Shown piece after piece: positions 16,429 through 24,030 of a DNA stretch of 24,509 bases. Every line of letters starts with the position of its first letter. Positions within the stretch are counted from its first letter, which is position 1. Made by a program: the position numbers and the translations under genes. Under the pieces are notes generated by a model. It was given only the letters and a program-made list of their open reading frames with translations. It ran no database searches and was not told the origin of the DNA. Source of the stretch: Selenomonas sp. AE3005 (GTDB lineage: Bacteria > Bacillota > Negativicutes > Selenomonadales > Selenomonadaceae); NCBI RefSeq assembly GCF_905233635.1, contig NZ_CAJODG010000040.1:1-24509 (forward strand). Reading direction: 5' to 3'.

Positions 16429-17646
16429 ATGAAAAAATTAGCAGCGGTTTTAGCAGCAACTTGTTTATGGGGGGCGGCTGCGGCAGCGAGTGCTGCCGCC
16501 AATCCCTTTGCCGATGTGCCTAAAGATTCCTGGGCTTATGACGCCGTAAGCCAGCTGGCGGCTGACGGCATTGTCGAGGGCTATGGTGATGGCTCCTTCC
16601 GGGGGGAACGGGCCATTACCCGTTATGAAATGGCGCAGATTACGGCCAAGGCCATGGCCAAGAATCCGACCGGTGCTGACAAGGCGCTGGTGGATAAGCT
16701 CGCCGCAGAGTTCGCTGCCGAGCTGAATAATCTCGGCGTGCGCGTGGCAGCTTTGGAGCGCAATGCGGATAAGGTACGTTTTGACGGTTTCTTCCGTCTG
16801 CGTCAGGAGCATTTCGGCGATGACAACAATATCGACGATACTTCCAAGGCTTATCTGGAGCTGTACTCCCATGCACAGGTCAATGACCATTGGACGGGGG
16901 AAACCAAGCACAAAATCACCCTGGATATGAAGAAGGACACGGGTGATGACGGCTATGTAAAGACCACGAATATTTATGCTTACGGCAAGTATGACAACTT
17001 TACGGCTAAAGTGGGTAAGTTTGATACCGTGGACGGTTACGCTTATACGCATGAGGACCCCATGCGCGGTGTGCAGGTGACTTTCGGCAAAAAGCTGAAA
17101 GCCAAGCTGTCGGCCGGCAGAATTGCCAATCCGAACAATAATTTTGACGCCGACGTCGTATCAGGGATATTCACGTATCCGCTGGGCAAGCGCACCAATC
17201 TGTATGCCGGTTATTATTATCTGAAAAGCGGCAAGCGGGGATTTAAGGCCATTGAGGAAGGCAATTACGGTCTGGCCAATATCGGTTTTGACACCCTGCT
17301 CGGCAAGAATTTCCGCTTTATCGCCCTCTACTCGCAGAGCAATGCCTCGGTGACGCAGAACATTCACCGCAACGGTTTCCTGCTCGAGCTTGATTACAAG
17401 CGCATGCAGGTGCAGAATCCCGGCAGCTTTATGCTGATGCTGCGCCATCTGCGAGTGACGGACGCCACGGCGATTTCCTCCCGTTATGAGGCTTATACGC
17501 ATGGCAATATCTGCGGTACGGAAATCGGCGGCTGTTATGCGCCCATCAAAAATGTGGAGCTGGGGGCCAAGTATTTCTGGGGCAAAGATGAGGCCACCAA
17601 CGCGACGAAGTCCTTTGTCCGTACGGAACTCAAATACTTCTTCTAA
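16429..17646 (+). CDS. SLH-domain outer-membrane porin (OmpM/Mep45 type)
   Basis: The 405-residue protein has a signal peptide ending near ASAAA (about 23). A single SLH domain follows (NPFADVPKDSWAYDAVSQLA, GIVEGYGDGSFRGERAITRYEMA) that binds polyamine-modified peptidoglycan in Negativicutes. A short helical linker (about 85-115) leads to a beta-barrel of alternating strands ending FVRTELKYFF; the terminal Phe is the outer-membrane insertion signal. It attaches the outer membrane to the wall and forms a channel. It lies 19 bases after the flavoprotein gene with a GGGGGAG Shine-Dalgarno site, so it may serve as the entry route for that enzyme's substrate. It is rather short for this family. 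Confidence 0.9.
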   Translation: MKKLAAVLAATCLWGAAAAASAAANPFADVPKDSWAYDAVSQLAADGIVEGYGDGSFRGERAITRYEMAQITAKAMAKNPTGADKALVDKLAAEFAAELNNLGVRVAALERNADKVRFDGFFRLRQEHFGDDNNIDDTSKAYLELYSHAQVNDHWTGETKHKITLDMKKDTGDDGYVKTTNIYAYGKYDNFTAKVGKFDTVDGYAYTHEDPMRGVQVTFGKKLKAKLSAGRIANPNNNFDADVVSGIFTYPLGKRTNLYAGYYYLKSGKRGFKAIEEGNYGLANIGFDTLLGKNFRFIALYSQSNASVTQNIHRNGFLLELDYKRMQVQNPGSFMLMLRHLRVTDATAISSRYEAYTHGNICGTEIGGCYAPIKNVELGAKYFWGKDEATNATKSFVRTELKYFF

Positions 17647-17678
17647 GCTTATTCCATATATAGTTATCATACACAGCC

Positions 17679-17712
17679 AAAAACCAGGTTCTCTGCGGAG
17701 GGCCTGGTTTTT
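17679..17712 (+). terminator. Terminator after the porin gene
   Basis: AAAAACCAGG (17679-17688) pairs with CCTGGTTTTT (17703-17712), with an inner CTC-TGCG-GAG stem and a T tract. The A tract on the left would allow function on both strands. Confidence 0.88.
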
Positions 17713-17731
17713 GTTCATAAAAAGTTCATAA
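17713..17731 (+). promoter_or_regulatory. Direct repeat, candidate regulator site
   Basis: GTTCATAA occurs at 17713-17720 and again at 17724-17731, an 11-base period. That is one helical turn, as in direct-repeat boxes of OmpR/PhoB-type response regulators. It lies just upstream of the promoter at 17751. Confidence 0.35.
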
Positions 17732-17750
17732 ATTCTTCCCAACCTGTTTA

Positions 17751-17778
17751 TTGAATCACGCAAGATAACTGATAGAAT
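17751..17778 (+). promoter_or_regulatory. Promoter of the regulator/two-component operon
   Basis: TTGAAT (17751-17756) and TAGAAT (17773-17778) are separated by 16 bases and lie 57 bases ahead of the first gene. Confidence 0.5.
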
Positions 17779-17834
17779 AAATATAACAGTGGTCGATGAT
17801 AAAATATATTTATGGAAAGGGCGTAGGGACATAT

Positions 17835-18665
17835 ATGAAAACGCAGGCGTGGGAAAATTTTCTGAATCGGATGTTGCTGCAGGATGAACATGACAGAGCT
17901 GCCGGCATGCCCCGGGGGCAGGAAAATTACTGTGTGGTGCTGTGTCAGCTGTTGGGGCAAGGGAGTGTGCCGCAGCTGGAAAAGTTTCTGCGCCAGCGCC
18001 GGGAGGCGCATTTGTTTATCAGCCAGCCAGTGGCTTACCGCCAGGGCTGTATGCTGGTGGCTATGGGGCATGACCGGCAGGTGGAGGAACTGCTGCGTGA
18101 ATGGCAGGCTGATTTTGCCGATATCGGCGGCGGTGACCTGGCCGTGGCCATCGGCGGTGTTTACAGCCTCTGCGATATTTATAAAAGCCTGCGGGAGGCC
18201 CGCATGGCAGGTTTTTTTCAGCAGGTGACAGGAAAACAGGCTTTTGTGCAGAATTTTAACCGCATGGGGCTTTTTACCAGCCTGTTCCGGCAGAGCAGCG
18301 CCGAACTGGCCGGCTTTTGCCGTCAGACCATTGGGCCGCTGATGGAATATGACAAGAATTTCAACACGCAGCTCGTGGATACCTTGCGTGCCCTTCTGGA
18401 CGAGGACTTCAACTGGACGCGGACGGCGGCGCGGCTGTATGTGCATGTGAACACCCTGCGTTACCGCTACGAGAAGATACGGCAGATTCTGGACATGGAC
18501 GAGAGTCTGGCCATGCGGGCTGATTTATTTGCAGCCCTGCGTGCCTTTGAAGTGCTGACGGAGCTGAAAAACCGGGATAACGTGGTAAAAATGCCTGTGG
18601 GGAAAAAAGGCAAAGTGGAGGAAAAATATTTCCATGCAGATAAGAAGGCGGCTGTTTCTTTCTAA
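17835..18665 (+). CDS. PucR/CdaR-type HTH transcriptional regulator
   Basis: 276 residues. The C-terminal part (about residues 175-225) is a PucR-family HTH: a helix with FNTQLVDTLRALLDEDF, then NWTRTAARLYVHVNTLRYR and a following helix. The N-terminal ~170 residues are mostly helical and not assigned to a sensor family. ATG 17835 is favoured by AGGG at 17825-17828; ATG 17796 lacks a good Shine-Dalgarno site. The gene overlaps the start of the histidine kinase gene by 32 bases, so the three regulators are probably made together. Likely targets are nearby transport or respiratory genes, by position only. Confidence 0.8.
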   Translation: MKTQAWENFLNRMLLQDEHDRAAGMPRGQENYCVVLCQLLGQGSVPQLEKFLRQRREAHLFISQPVAYRQGCMLVAMGHDRQVEELLREWQADFADIGGGDLAVAIGGVYSLCDIYKSLREARMAGFFQQVTGKQAFVQNFNRMGLFTSLFRQSSAELAGFCRQTIGPLMEYDKNFNTQLVDTLRALLDEDFNWTRTAARLYVHVNTLRYRYEKIRQILDMDESLAMRADLFAALRAFEVLTELKNRDNVVKMPVGKKGKVEEKYFHADKKAAVSF

Positions 18666-20118
18666 TTTCATGATGTTTGCGTTGCCCTTTGTCATCATTC
18701 TGTTGATGGCAGGGGCTTTATATTTATCTTATCAGGAGGCCAAGCTCGGTGCTTTGGGCAATCTGGCCCATGACAAGCAGGTGGTGCATCAGGTGCAGGC
18801 GGATATCCGGCAGACGGTGGAGCAGCTGCCGGACGGCGGTGCGGCTGACTGGTATCCTCACTTTGAGGAACTGGCCGTCCGCATGGCGATGGACAACTAT
18901 CATCTTGCGGTAGTTGAAGGGCAGGGCGTGACTCTCTTCAGCAACCTGACGGAACTGGAAAAGCTGCAGATTGACGAAGAACTGCGGCCCGTGGCCTTTG
19001 CAGACGATTCGGCGGTTTTTGTTTTCCGGGACAGCAATATCGTGAAATATATGTTTCAGCGCGGCGGCCGGGAATACCATGTGGTGGGCATACTCAGCTA
19101 TGACGTGCAAAAAGGGCAGGGCCTGTTGGGCGGGCTTTATCACAGCTACATGGTTTTCTGGCTGCTGGCTGGGCTGGTGGTGTTCCTGCTGATAAATATG
19201 TGGCTGGCGCACCGGTTGTCGCAAACGATTCTGCAGCCCATCGCGGCCCTGCAAAAAGCAGCCCGGGCGGTGGAGCAGCGCAATTACGGCTACCGTATTA
19301 AGCCTGTGGGCGATGAGGAATTTGCGGCCTTGTGTCAGAATATCAATGATATGACGGCCAAGCTGGGGAAACTGGAACAGGCCCGGCAGGAAAGCGAGCA
19401 GGAACGGCGCACGCTGATTGCGGGGCTTTCCCATGATATTCGCACGCCGCTGACGGTAATCCGCGGTTATGTGGAAGGCCTGCAGGACGGTGTGGCCAAG
19501 GACCAGGCCATGGCCGCGCGGTATCTGGGCAAAATCGCTGAGGGCACGGCGCAGATAAGCCGGCTGCTGGAACGGCTGTTCCTTTACTCCAAGCTCAATA
19601 TGGAGGCCTATCCCTTTAATTTCCGGCAGGTGGAATTTGGCGGCTGGCTGCGGCAGAAAGAGGGGGAACTGCGGCAGCTTTTGCCGGCCGGCGAGCTGGC
19701 ACTGGCTTTACGGCCGGAGCTGGGGGACAATGGTGGCGTATGGGTACAGATAGACAGTACGGAAATTCAGCGCGTTCTGACGAATCTTATCGAAAATGCA
19801 GTGAAATATCACCCTGAGCCGGCACAGCTAAAAATACGCTTAGAGGCCGGCTGTCAGTCAGGTGAGCTATATTTGCGGCTGGCCGACAATGGCCCCGGGG
19901 TGCAGGCGGAGAATCTGCCACGGCTGTTTCAGGAGTTTTACCGGACGGATATGGCCCGTTCGGAAACCAAGCAGGGCAGCGGCCTGGGACTGGCTATCTG
20001 CAAGCGCATTATCGAGGCCCACGGCGGCCGGATTTGGGCGGAGGACGGCAGGGCAGCAGGCAGTACGGGGCTGGTGGTTTGTATCGTACTGCCGGTGGTG
20101 AATAAGACAGGTGATTAA
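18634..20118 (+). CDS. Membrane sensor histidine kinase
   Basis: 494 residues. Two membrane helices (about 10-31 and 175-195) flank an extracytoplasmic sensor region of roughly 140 residues with no recognised family. A HAMP linker follows (about 196-250), then the HisKA helix with LSHDIRTPLTVIRGY (phospho-acceptor His267). The ATP-binding domain has NLIENAVKYH (N box), DNGPGV (G1), LFQEFYRTD (F box) and GSGLGLAICKRI (G2). The start overlaps the upstream HTH gene, and the response regulator gene follows after 14 bases. The layout resembles envelope- or phosphate-sensing kinases; the signal cannot be read from sequence. Confidence 0.92.
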   Translation: MQIRRRLFLSNFMMFALPFVIILLMAGALYLSYQEAKLGALGNLAHDKQVVHQVQADIRQTVEQLPDGGAADWYPHFEELAVRMAMDNYHLAVVEGQGVTLFSNLTELEKLQIDEELRPVAFADDSAVFVFRDSNIVKYMFQRGGREYHVVGILSYDVQKGQGLLGGLYHSYMVFWLLAGLVVFLLINMWLAHRLSQTILQPIAALQKAARAVEQRNYGYRIKPVGDEEFAALCQNINDMTAKLGKLEQARQESEQERRTLIAGLSHDIRTPLTVIRGYVEGLQDGVAKDQAMAARYLGKIAEGTAQISRLLERLFLYSKLNMEAYPFNFRQVEFGGWLRQKEGELRQLLPAGELALALRPELGDNGGVWVQIDSTEIQRVLTNLIENAVKYHPEPAQLKIRLEAGCQSGELYLRLADNGPGVQAENLPRLFQEFYRTDMARSETKQGSGLGLAICKRIIEAHGGRIWAEDGRAAGSTGLVVCIVLPVVNKTGD

Positions 20119-20132
20119 AACAGGTGACGGAC

Positions 20133-20837
20133 ATGGAAAAGATTTTGCTGGTGGAAGATGACCGGGATATTGCCGAGCTGGAACGGGACTATTTGGAACT
20201 GAACGGCTTTGCTGTGGATATGGAAGGCCGGGGAAATGCGGGGCTGAAAAAGGCTCTGACCGGAGATTATGACCTGCTGATTCTGGACGTAATGCTGCCG
20301 GAGGTAGACGGCCTGTCCATTTGCCGGCAGGTACGGGAACAAAAGGAAATTCCGATTTTGCTGGTGACGGCCCGGAAGGACGATATCGATATCATCAGGG
20401 GGCTGGGCATGGGGGCTGACGATTACATCGTCAAGCCGTTTTCGCCCGGGGAATTGGTGGCCAGAGTCAGGGCACATTTAGCAAGATATCGGCGGCTGGC
20501 CGGCTGTCACAATGAGCTGGCGGAGAATGAGGCCCTGCGGCACGGTGATTTGCGGCTGCTGCCGCAGGCAAGGCGCGTGTTTGTCGGTGACGAGGAAGTC
20601 CACCTGCCCAACCGGGAGTTTGACCTGCTGGAATTTTTGCTGCGCAATCCGGACAGGGTGCTGTCCAAGGAGGAAATCTTTGAATCCCTCTGGGGGCAGG
20701 AGGCTGTCGGGGATATTTCCACGGTGACGGTACATATAAAACGGCTGCGCGAGAAAATCGAAACGGGCGGCACGTCACATATTGAAACAGTGTGGGGGAC
20801 AGGCTACCGCCTTTGCAAGCTCACTGCTGATTTTTAA
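20133..20837 (+). CDS. OmpR/PhoB-family response regulator
   Basis: 234 residues. The receiver domain has the acidic pair D9/D10, phospho-acceptor D52 in LLILDVMLPEVDG, T79 and K101 in DDYIVKPFSPGEL. The C-terminal winged helix includes LPNREFDLLEFLLRNP, SKEEIFESLWG, and STVTVHIKRLREKIE ending VWGTGYRL. ATG 20133 is chosen because AGGTGA at 20122-20127 lies 5 bases upstream; GTG 20124 lies within that site. It is the cognate partner of the kinase directly upstream. Direct repeats with an 11-base period upstream of its own operon and of the next gene are candidate sites. Confidence 0.94.
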   Translation: MEKILLVEDDRDIAELERDYLELNGFAVDMEGRGNAGLKKALTGDYDLLILDVMLPEVDGLSICRQVREQKEIPILLVTARKDDIDIIRGLGMGADDYIVKPFSPGELVARVRAHLARYRRLAGCHNELAENEALRHGDLRLLPQARRVFVGDEEVHLPNREFDLLEFLLRNPDRVLSKEEIFESLWGQEAVGDISTVTVHIKRLREKIETGGTSHIETVWGTGYRLCKLTADF

Positions 20838-20843
20838 TCAAAA

Positions 20844-20859
20844 TTTAACCTGTCTTTAA
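20844..20859 (+). promoter_or_regulatory. TTTAA direct repeat upstream of the small exported protein gene
   Basis: TTTAAC at 20844 and TTTAAT at 20855 have an 11-base period. The second repeat ends about 22 bases before a possible -10 box TATATT (20882-20887), where a -35 would be expected. This is the geometry of a PhoB/PhoP-type activated promoter. Confidence 0.35.
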
Positions 20860-20927
20860 TGAGATTCTTGTAAACGGCTTGTATATTTAGGCTGTAGATA
20901 GAAATCGCATGGAGAAGGGGAATTTCA

Positions 20928-21254
20928 ATGATGGTAAACCACAAAAAAGTTTTGGCCATGGCACTGGCCGGCGTAATCAGTTTTGGTTTCACAGGGGCAG
21001 CTTTTACGGCGGCCGCTGAGGCTGCGGAGCATGAGGCTGCTTATGAAGATGGCACGCACAACAAGTACAGCCACCGCCTGCAGGAAGAAGACCGCAATCA
21101 CCGCCAGAATGTGCTGTCGCTGCGCTATAAGAAAAGATATGGCCAGATTTCCGACGAGGAATACGACAAGCAGATGAAGAAGGAACAGGAGCGCCATGAC
21201 CAGGCCGTAAAAGACATCAAGGCCGATTATGAAAAGCATAAGTTCCGCCACTAA
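20928..21254 (+). CDS. Small exported charged protein with SHOCT-like segment
   Basis: 108 residues. The first ~30 residues are a signal peptide (KKVLAMALAGVISFGF, then an Ala-rich cleavage region). The mature part is very rich in Lys, Glu, Asp, Arg and His and probably helical. A stretch LSLRYKKRYGQISDEEYDKQM has the 'G-x-I-(S/T)-x-E-E-Y' pattern of SHOCT motifs. AGAAGGGG precedes the ATG at 20928; 20931 is an alternative. It follows the two-component genes and ends at a very long hairpin. Its size, export and position suggest a Spy/CpxP-like envelope-stress role; this is inference, as no Spy motif (LTxxQ) is present. Confidence 0.75.
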   Translation: MMVNHKKVLAMALAGVISFGFTGAAFTAAAEAAEHEAAYEDGTHNKYSHRLQEEDRNHRQNVLSLRYKKRYGQISDEEYDKQMKKEQERHDQAVKDIKADYEKHKFRH

Positions 21255-21260
21255 GAAAAA

Positions 21261-21321
21261 ATAGAAAAGGCCATAAAGACCGTCGCTTAAAGCAAGGGAC
21301 GGTCTTTATGGCCTTTTCTAT
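21261..21321. terminator. Very long perfect hairpin between convergent genes
   Basis: A 24-base perfect inverted repeat (21261-21284 with 21298-21321) surrounds a 13-base loop. The outer ends are A-rich on the left and T-rich on the right, so it can terminate transcription from both sides: the exported-protein gene (plus) and the XRE gene (minus). The stem is about three times the length of the other terminators here. Confidence 0.8.
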
Positions 21322-21349
21322 ACTAAAATAACCGCAGATATGCGATTAT

Positions 21350-21745
21350 TTATGATTTATTGTCTAAGCTATGAAAATACCCGATTTGAATATCTACGGC
21401 TTTTTGATGTTCTGGTTTTAGAGAGCGGTACTTTTTTATAAGTGATGATTCATGATCTGAGATTAGGGAAATATCATCCATAGAAGCAATATTGTATGAA
21501 GTCGAATTTTTATCATTTATGATATAGTTGGCAGGTTCCTCGCGGTTAGTATTTATATCACGTCCCAGAAGGTAATCTGTGGAAACATTGAAGAAATCTG
21601 CCAGTTTGGGCAGGTTTCTCTTTATACTGCCACCGTGTTCATACTTCACATAAGTGGTGCGGTCTATGCCTAAAGCCTTGGCAATTTCGTTTTGAGACAT
21701 ATTGCGAGCTAGGCGTAGTTCGCGCAGGATATGTGCAGTTTTCAA
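21350..21745 (-). CDS. XRE-family HTH transcriptional regulator
   Basis: 131 residues. The N-terminal ~65 residues are a Cro/CI-type HTH: LRELRLARNMSQNEIAKALG, then IDRTTYVKYEHGG, then LPKLADFFNVSTDYLLG. The C-terminal half is a short unassigned region ending in a helix. TTG 21745 (on the minus strand) is preferred because AAAGGAAG lies 8 bases upstream; GTG 21754 touches that site. It is convergent with the exported-protein gene and divergent from the FlgT/CsgG-like operon, which it may control together with itself. Confidence 0.88.
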   Translation of the reverse strand: MKTAHILRELRLARNMSQNEIAKALGIDRTTYVKYEHGGSIKRNLPKLADFFNVSTDYLLGRDINTNREEPANYIINDKNSTSYNIASMDDISLISDHESSLIKKYRSLKPEHQKAVDIQIGYFHSLDNKS

Positions 21746-21768
21746 TGTGGTCACTTCCTTTTGCTTTA

Positions 21769-21795
21769 ATTATACGGGAAAGGAAATTGTGACAA
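21769..21795 (-). promoter_or_regulatory. Promoter of the XRE regulator gene
   Basis: The minus strand has TTGTCA (21790-21795) and a perfect TATAAT (21769-21774), with a 15-base spacer. The -35 overlaps a GTGACA element, which would suit autoregulation. Confidence 0.5.
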
Positions 21796-21846
21796 AAGTT
21801 GTGAAAATACACCACAGGTGAATAAATTGAGTGAAACTAATTCACT
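21787..21846. promoter_or_regulatory. GTGA/TCAC-rich operator region
   Basis: GTGA occurs at 21789, 21801, 21818 and 21831, and the last forms the dyad AGTGAA-N5-TTCACT (21830-21846). The repeats lie between the XRE gene and the divergent operon, as expected of operators for a small HTH dimer. Binding by the XRE protein is inference. Confidence 0.45.
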
Positions 21847-21949
21847 GAACGATACTAAAAAAGTTTACAGATTCTTCTTAAGATTTGCTACAAAATTTCG
21901 ATATATACTGTAAAGGTCTATTTTTTTTGCGTTTTTATGTGAAGTTATT

Positions 21950-21967
21950 ACACATTGGTAAATGTGT
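21950..21967. promoter_or_regulatory. Inverted repeat ahead of the FlgT/CsgG-like operon
   Basis: ACACATT-GGTA-AATGTGT is a perfect 7-base inverted repeat in the leader region, 41 bases before the first ATG. It could be a second operator or a small hairpin in the transcript; a weak TATACT (21904-21909) lies upstream. Confidence 0.4.
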
Positions 21968-22008
21968 GAATAAATGTCACAACAGGCATTACGGAGGTGA
22001 ACGGTGTT

Positions 22009-23145
22009 ATGCCGAAAAGTGTTGAAATTTGCAGACTTATGCGTATTATTGCTGTTATTGTCGGAGTTTGTTTTTCCTCGTTAGGTGTAGTCAAGGCACA
22101 GGAAGTTATAGTGACGGGAGTGGGGACAGATAGGGATGCTGCTTTAAGAGATGCTTCAAGGATGGCTGTGGAACAGGTGGTGGGGACTTTTATTAACTCA
22201 CAGACTGTTATGAGAAATTTTGTTATAGAACTGGATGAAGTCTATAAAAAATCGCAGGGATTTGTGAAGCACATAACGGTACTGAATGAAGGTCGGCTTG
22301 ATGGTGCTACTTATAAGGTAACGGCTAAAGTGGATGTGGACACAAATCCCGATGCTAAGCTGATGGACACGTTGACGATGATTATGCGCCTTAATGACCC
22401 GCGGATAGTGGTGGTTGTATTGGAACGCAATGATGAAGGTCAGGTTGTACATAATGAATTAGCGGAAAGCGCACTGAACAGCAGGCTGTTGGCAGATGGA
22501 TTTTCCCAAGTCTTGGATGCGGCGCAGGTCGCAGATTTGCAAAATGCTCCGCTGCTAAAGAATTTGTATGAGGGAAAAAGGGGAGAACTGCTGGGGGAGG
22601 CTGACCACGCGGCGGATTTTCTGGTTATCGGCACATATACAAAAGATGCGGGTAAAGTGTCCATACCCAACTATAAGGAATCGGGTATGCTGGAAACTTC
22701 GATTGTGAATGTGAAAGCAAACCTCAAAATTGATGTTGTAAGCTATAATACCGGCAAGATGGCAGGTTCTTTTGTGGTGGAAGGCATAGGTTTGGAAAAC
22801 ACGGTTTCCCGAGCCGGGGATAAGGCTGTAACGGTGGCGGCGCAACGGGCAGCGGATAAATTGACTGAAACCCTAAAGGCGCATGGAGCAAAAAATGCGC
22901 AGGGAATAGAGTTTATTATGACTGCCGACAATGAAACTGTGCTGCAACAGGTCATACAGACATTACGCTCTTTAGGCGCGGTGAACAATATTTACATTCG
23001 GGAACAGGGGGAGAATAAAGCTGTACTGACCGTGGATTCAGCGTATAAGCCTCATGAAATCGTAGGGCAGCTGCGCAAAGTTTCTTCTTGTGGTATAGCA
23101 GTGGAAACCATGCAGAGCGATAGCTGCCAGTTGAGAATTACCTGA
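22009..23145 (+). CDS. Exported FlgT-N/LPP20-like protein
   Basis: 378 residues with a signal peptide ending near GVVKA-QE (about 33). The N-terminal domain matches the FlgT N-terminal/LPP20 pattern: GTDRDAALRDASRMAVEQVV, GTFINSQT, then SQGFVKHITVLNE and YKVTAKVDV. The central domain (RIVVVVLERNDEG, AESALNSRLLADGFSQVLD, DFLVIGTYT) resembles the middle domain of FlgT or other nucleotide-free CsgG-like folds. The C-terminal ~90 residues form two similar alpha/beta halves. ATG 22009 follows GGAGGTGA by 8 bases. In Vibrio FlgT builds the H-ring around the flagellar outer-membrane ring; here the protein is followed by two CsgG-family genes, so a common envelope complex is likely. Confidence 0.78.
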   Translation: MPKSVEICRLMRIIAVIVGVCFSSLGVVKAQEVIVTGVGTDRDAALRDASRMAVEQVVGTFINSQTVMRNFVIELDEVYKKSQGFVKHITVLNEGRLDGATYKVTAKVDVDTNPDAKLMDTLTMIMRLNDPRIVVVVLERNDEGQVVHNELAESALNSRLLADGFSQVLDAAQVADLQNAPLLKNLYEGKRGELLGEADHAADFLVIGTYTKDAGKVSIPNYKESGMLETSIVNVKANLKIDVVSYNTGKMAGSFVVEGIGLENTVSRAGDKAVTVAAQRAADKLTETLKAHGAKNAQGIEFIMTADNETVLQQVIQTLRSLGAVNNIYIREQGENKAVLTVDSAYKPHEIVGQLRKVSSCGIAVETMQSDSCQLRIT

Positions 23146-23157
23146 GGGGGGATGGAG

Positions 23158-24030
23158 ATGAAAAGGATTCTTGTGGTGTTCGTATTAGTTATGGCGATAT
23201 GGGGCAGCTCCGCACAAGCAGCCTCATTGCATAACTATCCTAACATAGCGGTACTGCCTTATGCCAATAAGGCAGCTGTGTCGCAGCAACTATCATTGGC
23301 GGATGCATCTATGGTTTCAGAGTTTGTTATTGAACAGCTTTTGGATGCAGAACGCTTTAACGTCATTGAACGGGAAATGCTGGAAGCGATAATGAAGGAA
23401 CACAGCTTTAATATGTCCGGCATGGTAGACCCTATGACCGCTGTGCAGATTGGCAAGCTGGCCGGAGTGCAATATTTAGTTGCTGGCAGTGTGACGGGGT
23501 TGAGTACGAAGTCAAGTGGAGCATCTTATTCTGACACTGTTTGGGGAGGGGTTGGTTTTAACCAAAATACTGTTATAGCAAATGTAACGGTTCGTTTTAT
23601 TGATGTGGAAACAGGCAGAATTGTACTTGCCGCCAGTGGCACGGGAGAATCGGCCAGTACGAATATGGAATTTGCATTGCGGAAACAAGTACAGGAAGAT
23701 TACGCAAATTCATCCATGGTAAATGATTCCTACAATGAGTTAGCAACAGATATGCCGTACACAGATAGCGGAAATGAAATAGCAGATACAACTGATATAA
23801 CGGGAGAGATGGAGACAAGTGATTTGGGAGTTGGTACTGTAGAACCTCTTAAGGAAAATGTACCTGTGGGGAGCACTTCTAGAGAACGAAAAATAATTAT
23901 CGGGACAAAGGCATTCAGTCAGGTGCAGGTACGTAATGCACTTTATAAAGCTGTGGGGGATTTGATTTACAACAAAAACTATGGTGTATTGGCAAAGATG
24001 GACGGCAAAGCGAAGCGGAGAAAGGTGTAA
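23158..24030 (+). CDS. CsgG-family outer-membrane protein, non-lipoprotein variant
   Basis: 290 residues. The signal peptide ends near SSAQA-AS and has no lipobox Cys, unlike CsgG of Escherichia coli. Family features: NIAVLPYANKAA, EFVIEQLLDAERFNVIEREML, MKEHSFNMSGMVDPMTAVQI, GKLAGVQYLVAGSVTG and VRFIDVETGRIVLAASGTGE, and a C-terminal AVGDLIY helix. About 75 residues rich in Asp, Glu, Ser and Thr interrupt the usual fold between the GTGE strand and the last helix. ATG 23158 is preferred because AGGGGG (23145-23150) is 7 bases upstream; 23152 is possible. The stop overlaps the next start. No curli subunit gene is visible nearby. Confidence 0.82.
   Translation: MKRILVVFVLVMAIWGSSAQAASLHNYPNIAVLPYANKAAVSQQLSLADASMVSEFVIEQLLDAERFNVIEREMLEAIMKEHSFNMSGMVDPMTAVQIGKLAGVQYLVAGSVTGLSTKSSGASYSDTVWGGVGFNQNTVIANVTVRFIDVETGRIVLAASGTGESASTNMEFALRKQVQEDYANSSMVNDSYNELATDMPYTDSGNEIADTTDITGEMETSDLGVGTVEPLKENVPVGSTSRERKIIIGTKAFSQVQVRNALYKAVGDLIYNKNYGVLAKMDGKAKRRKV

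Noticed and set aside
21261..21321. Miniature transposable element
   Set aside because: There is no target-site duplication or internal sequence beyond a 13-base loop, and the position between convergent genes is explained by a terminator.
21965..21981. CRP-like site TGTGA-N7-TCACA before the FlgT/CsgG-like operon
   Set aside because: CRP sites need a 6-base spacer; here it is 7, and the region is rich in GTGA/TCAC anyway.
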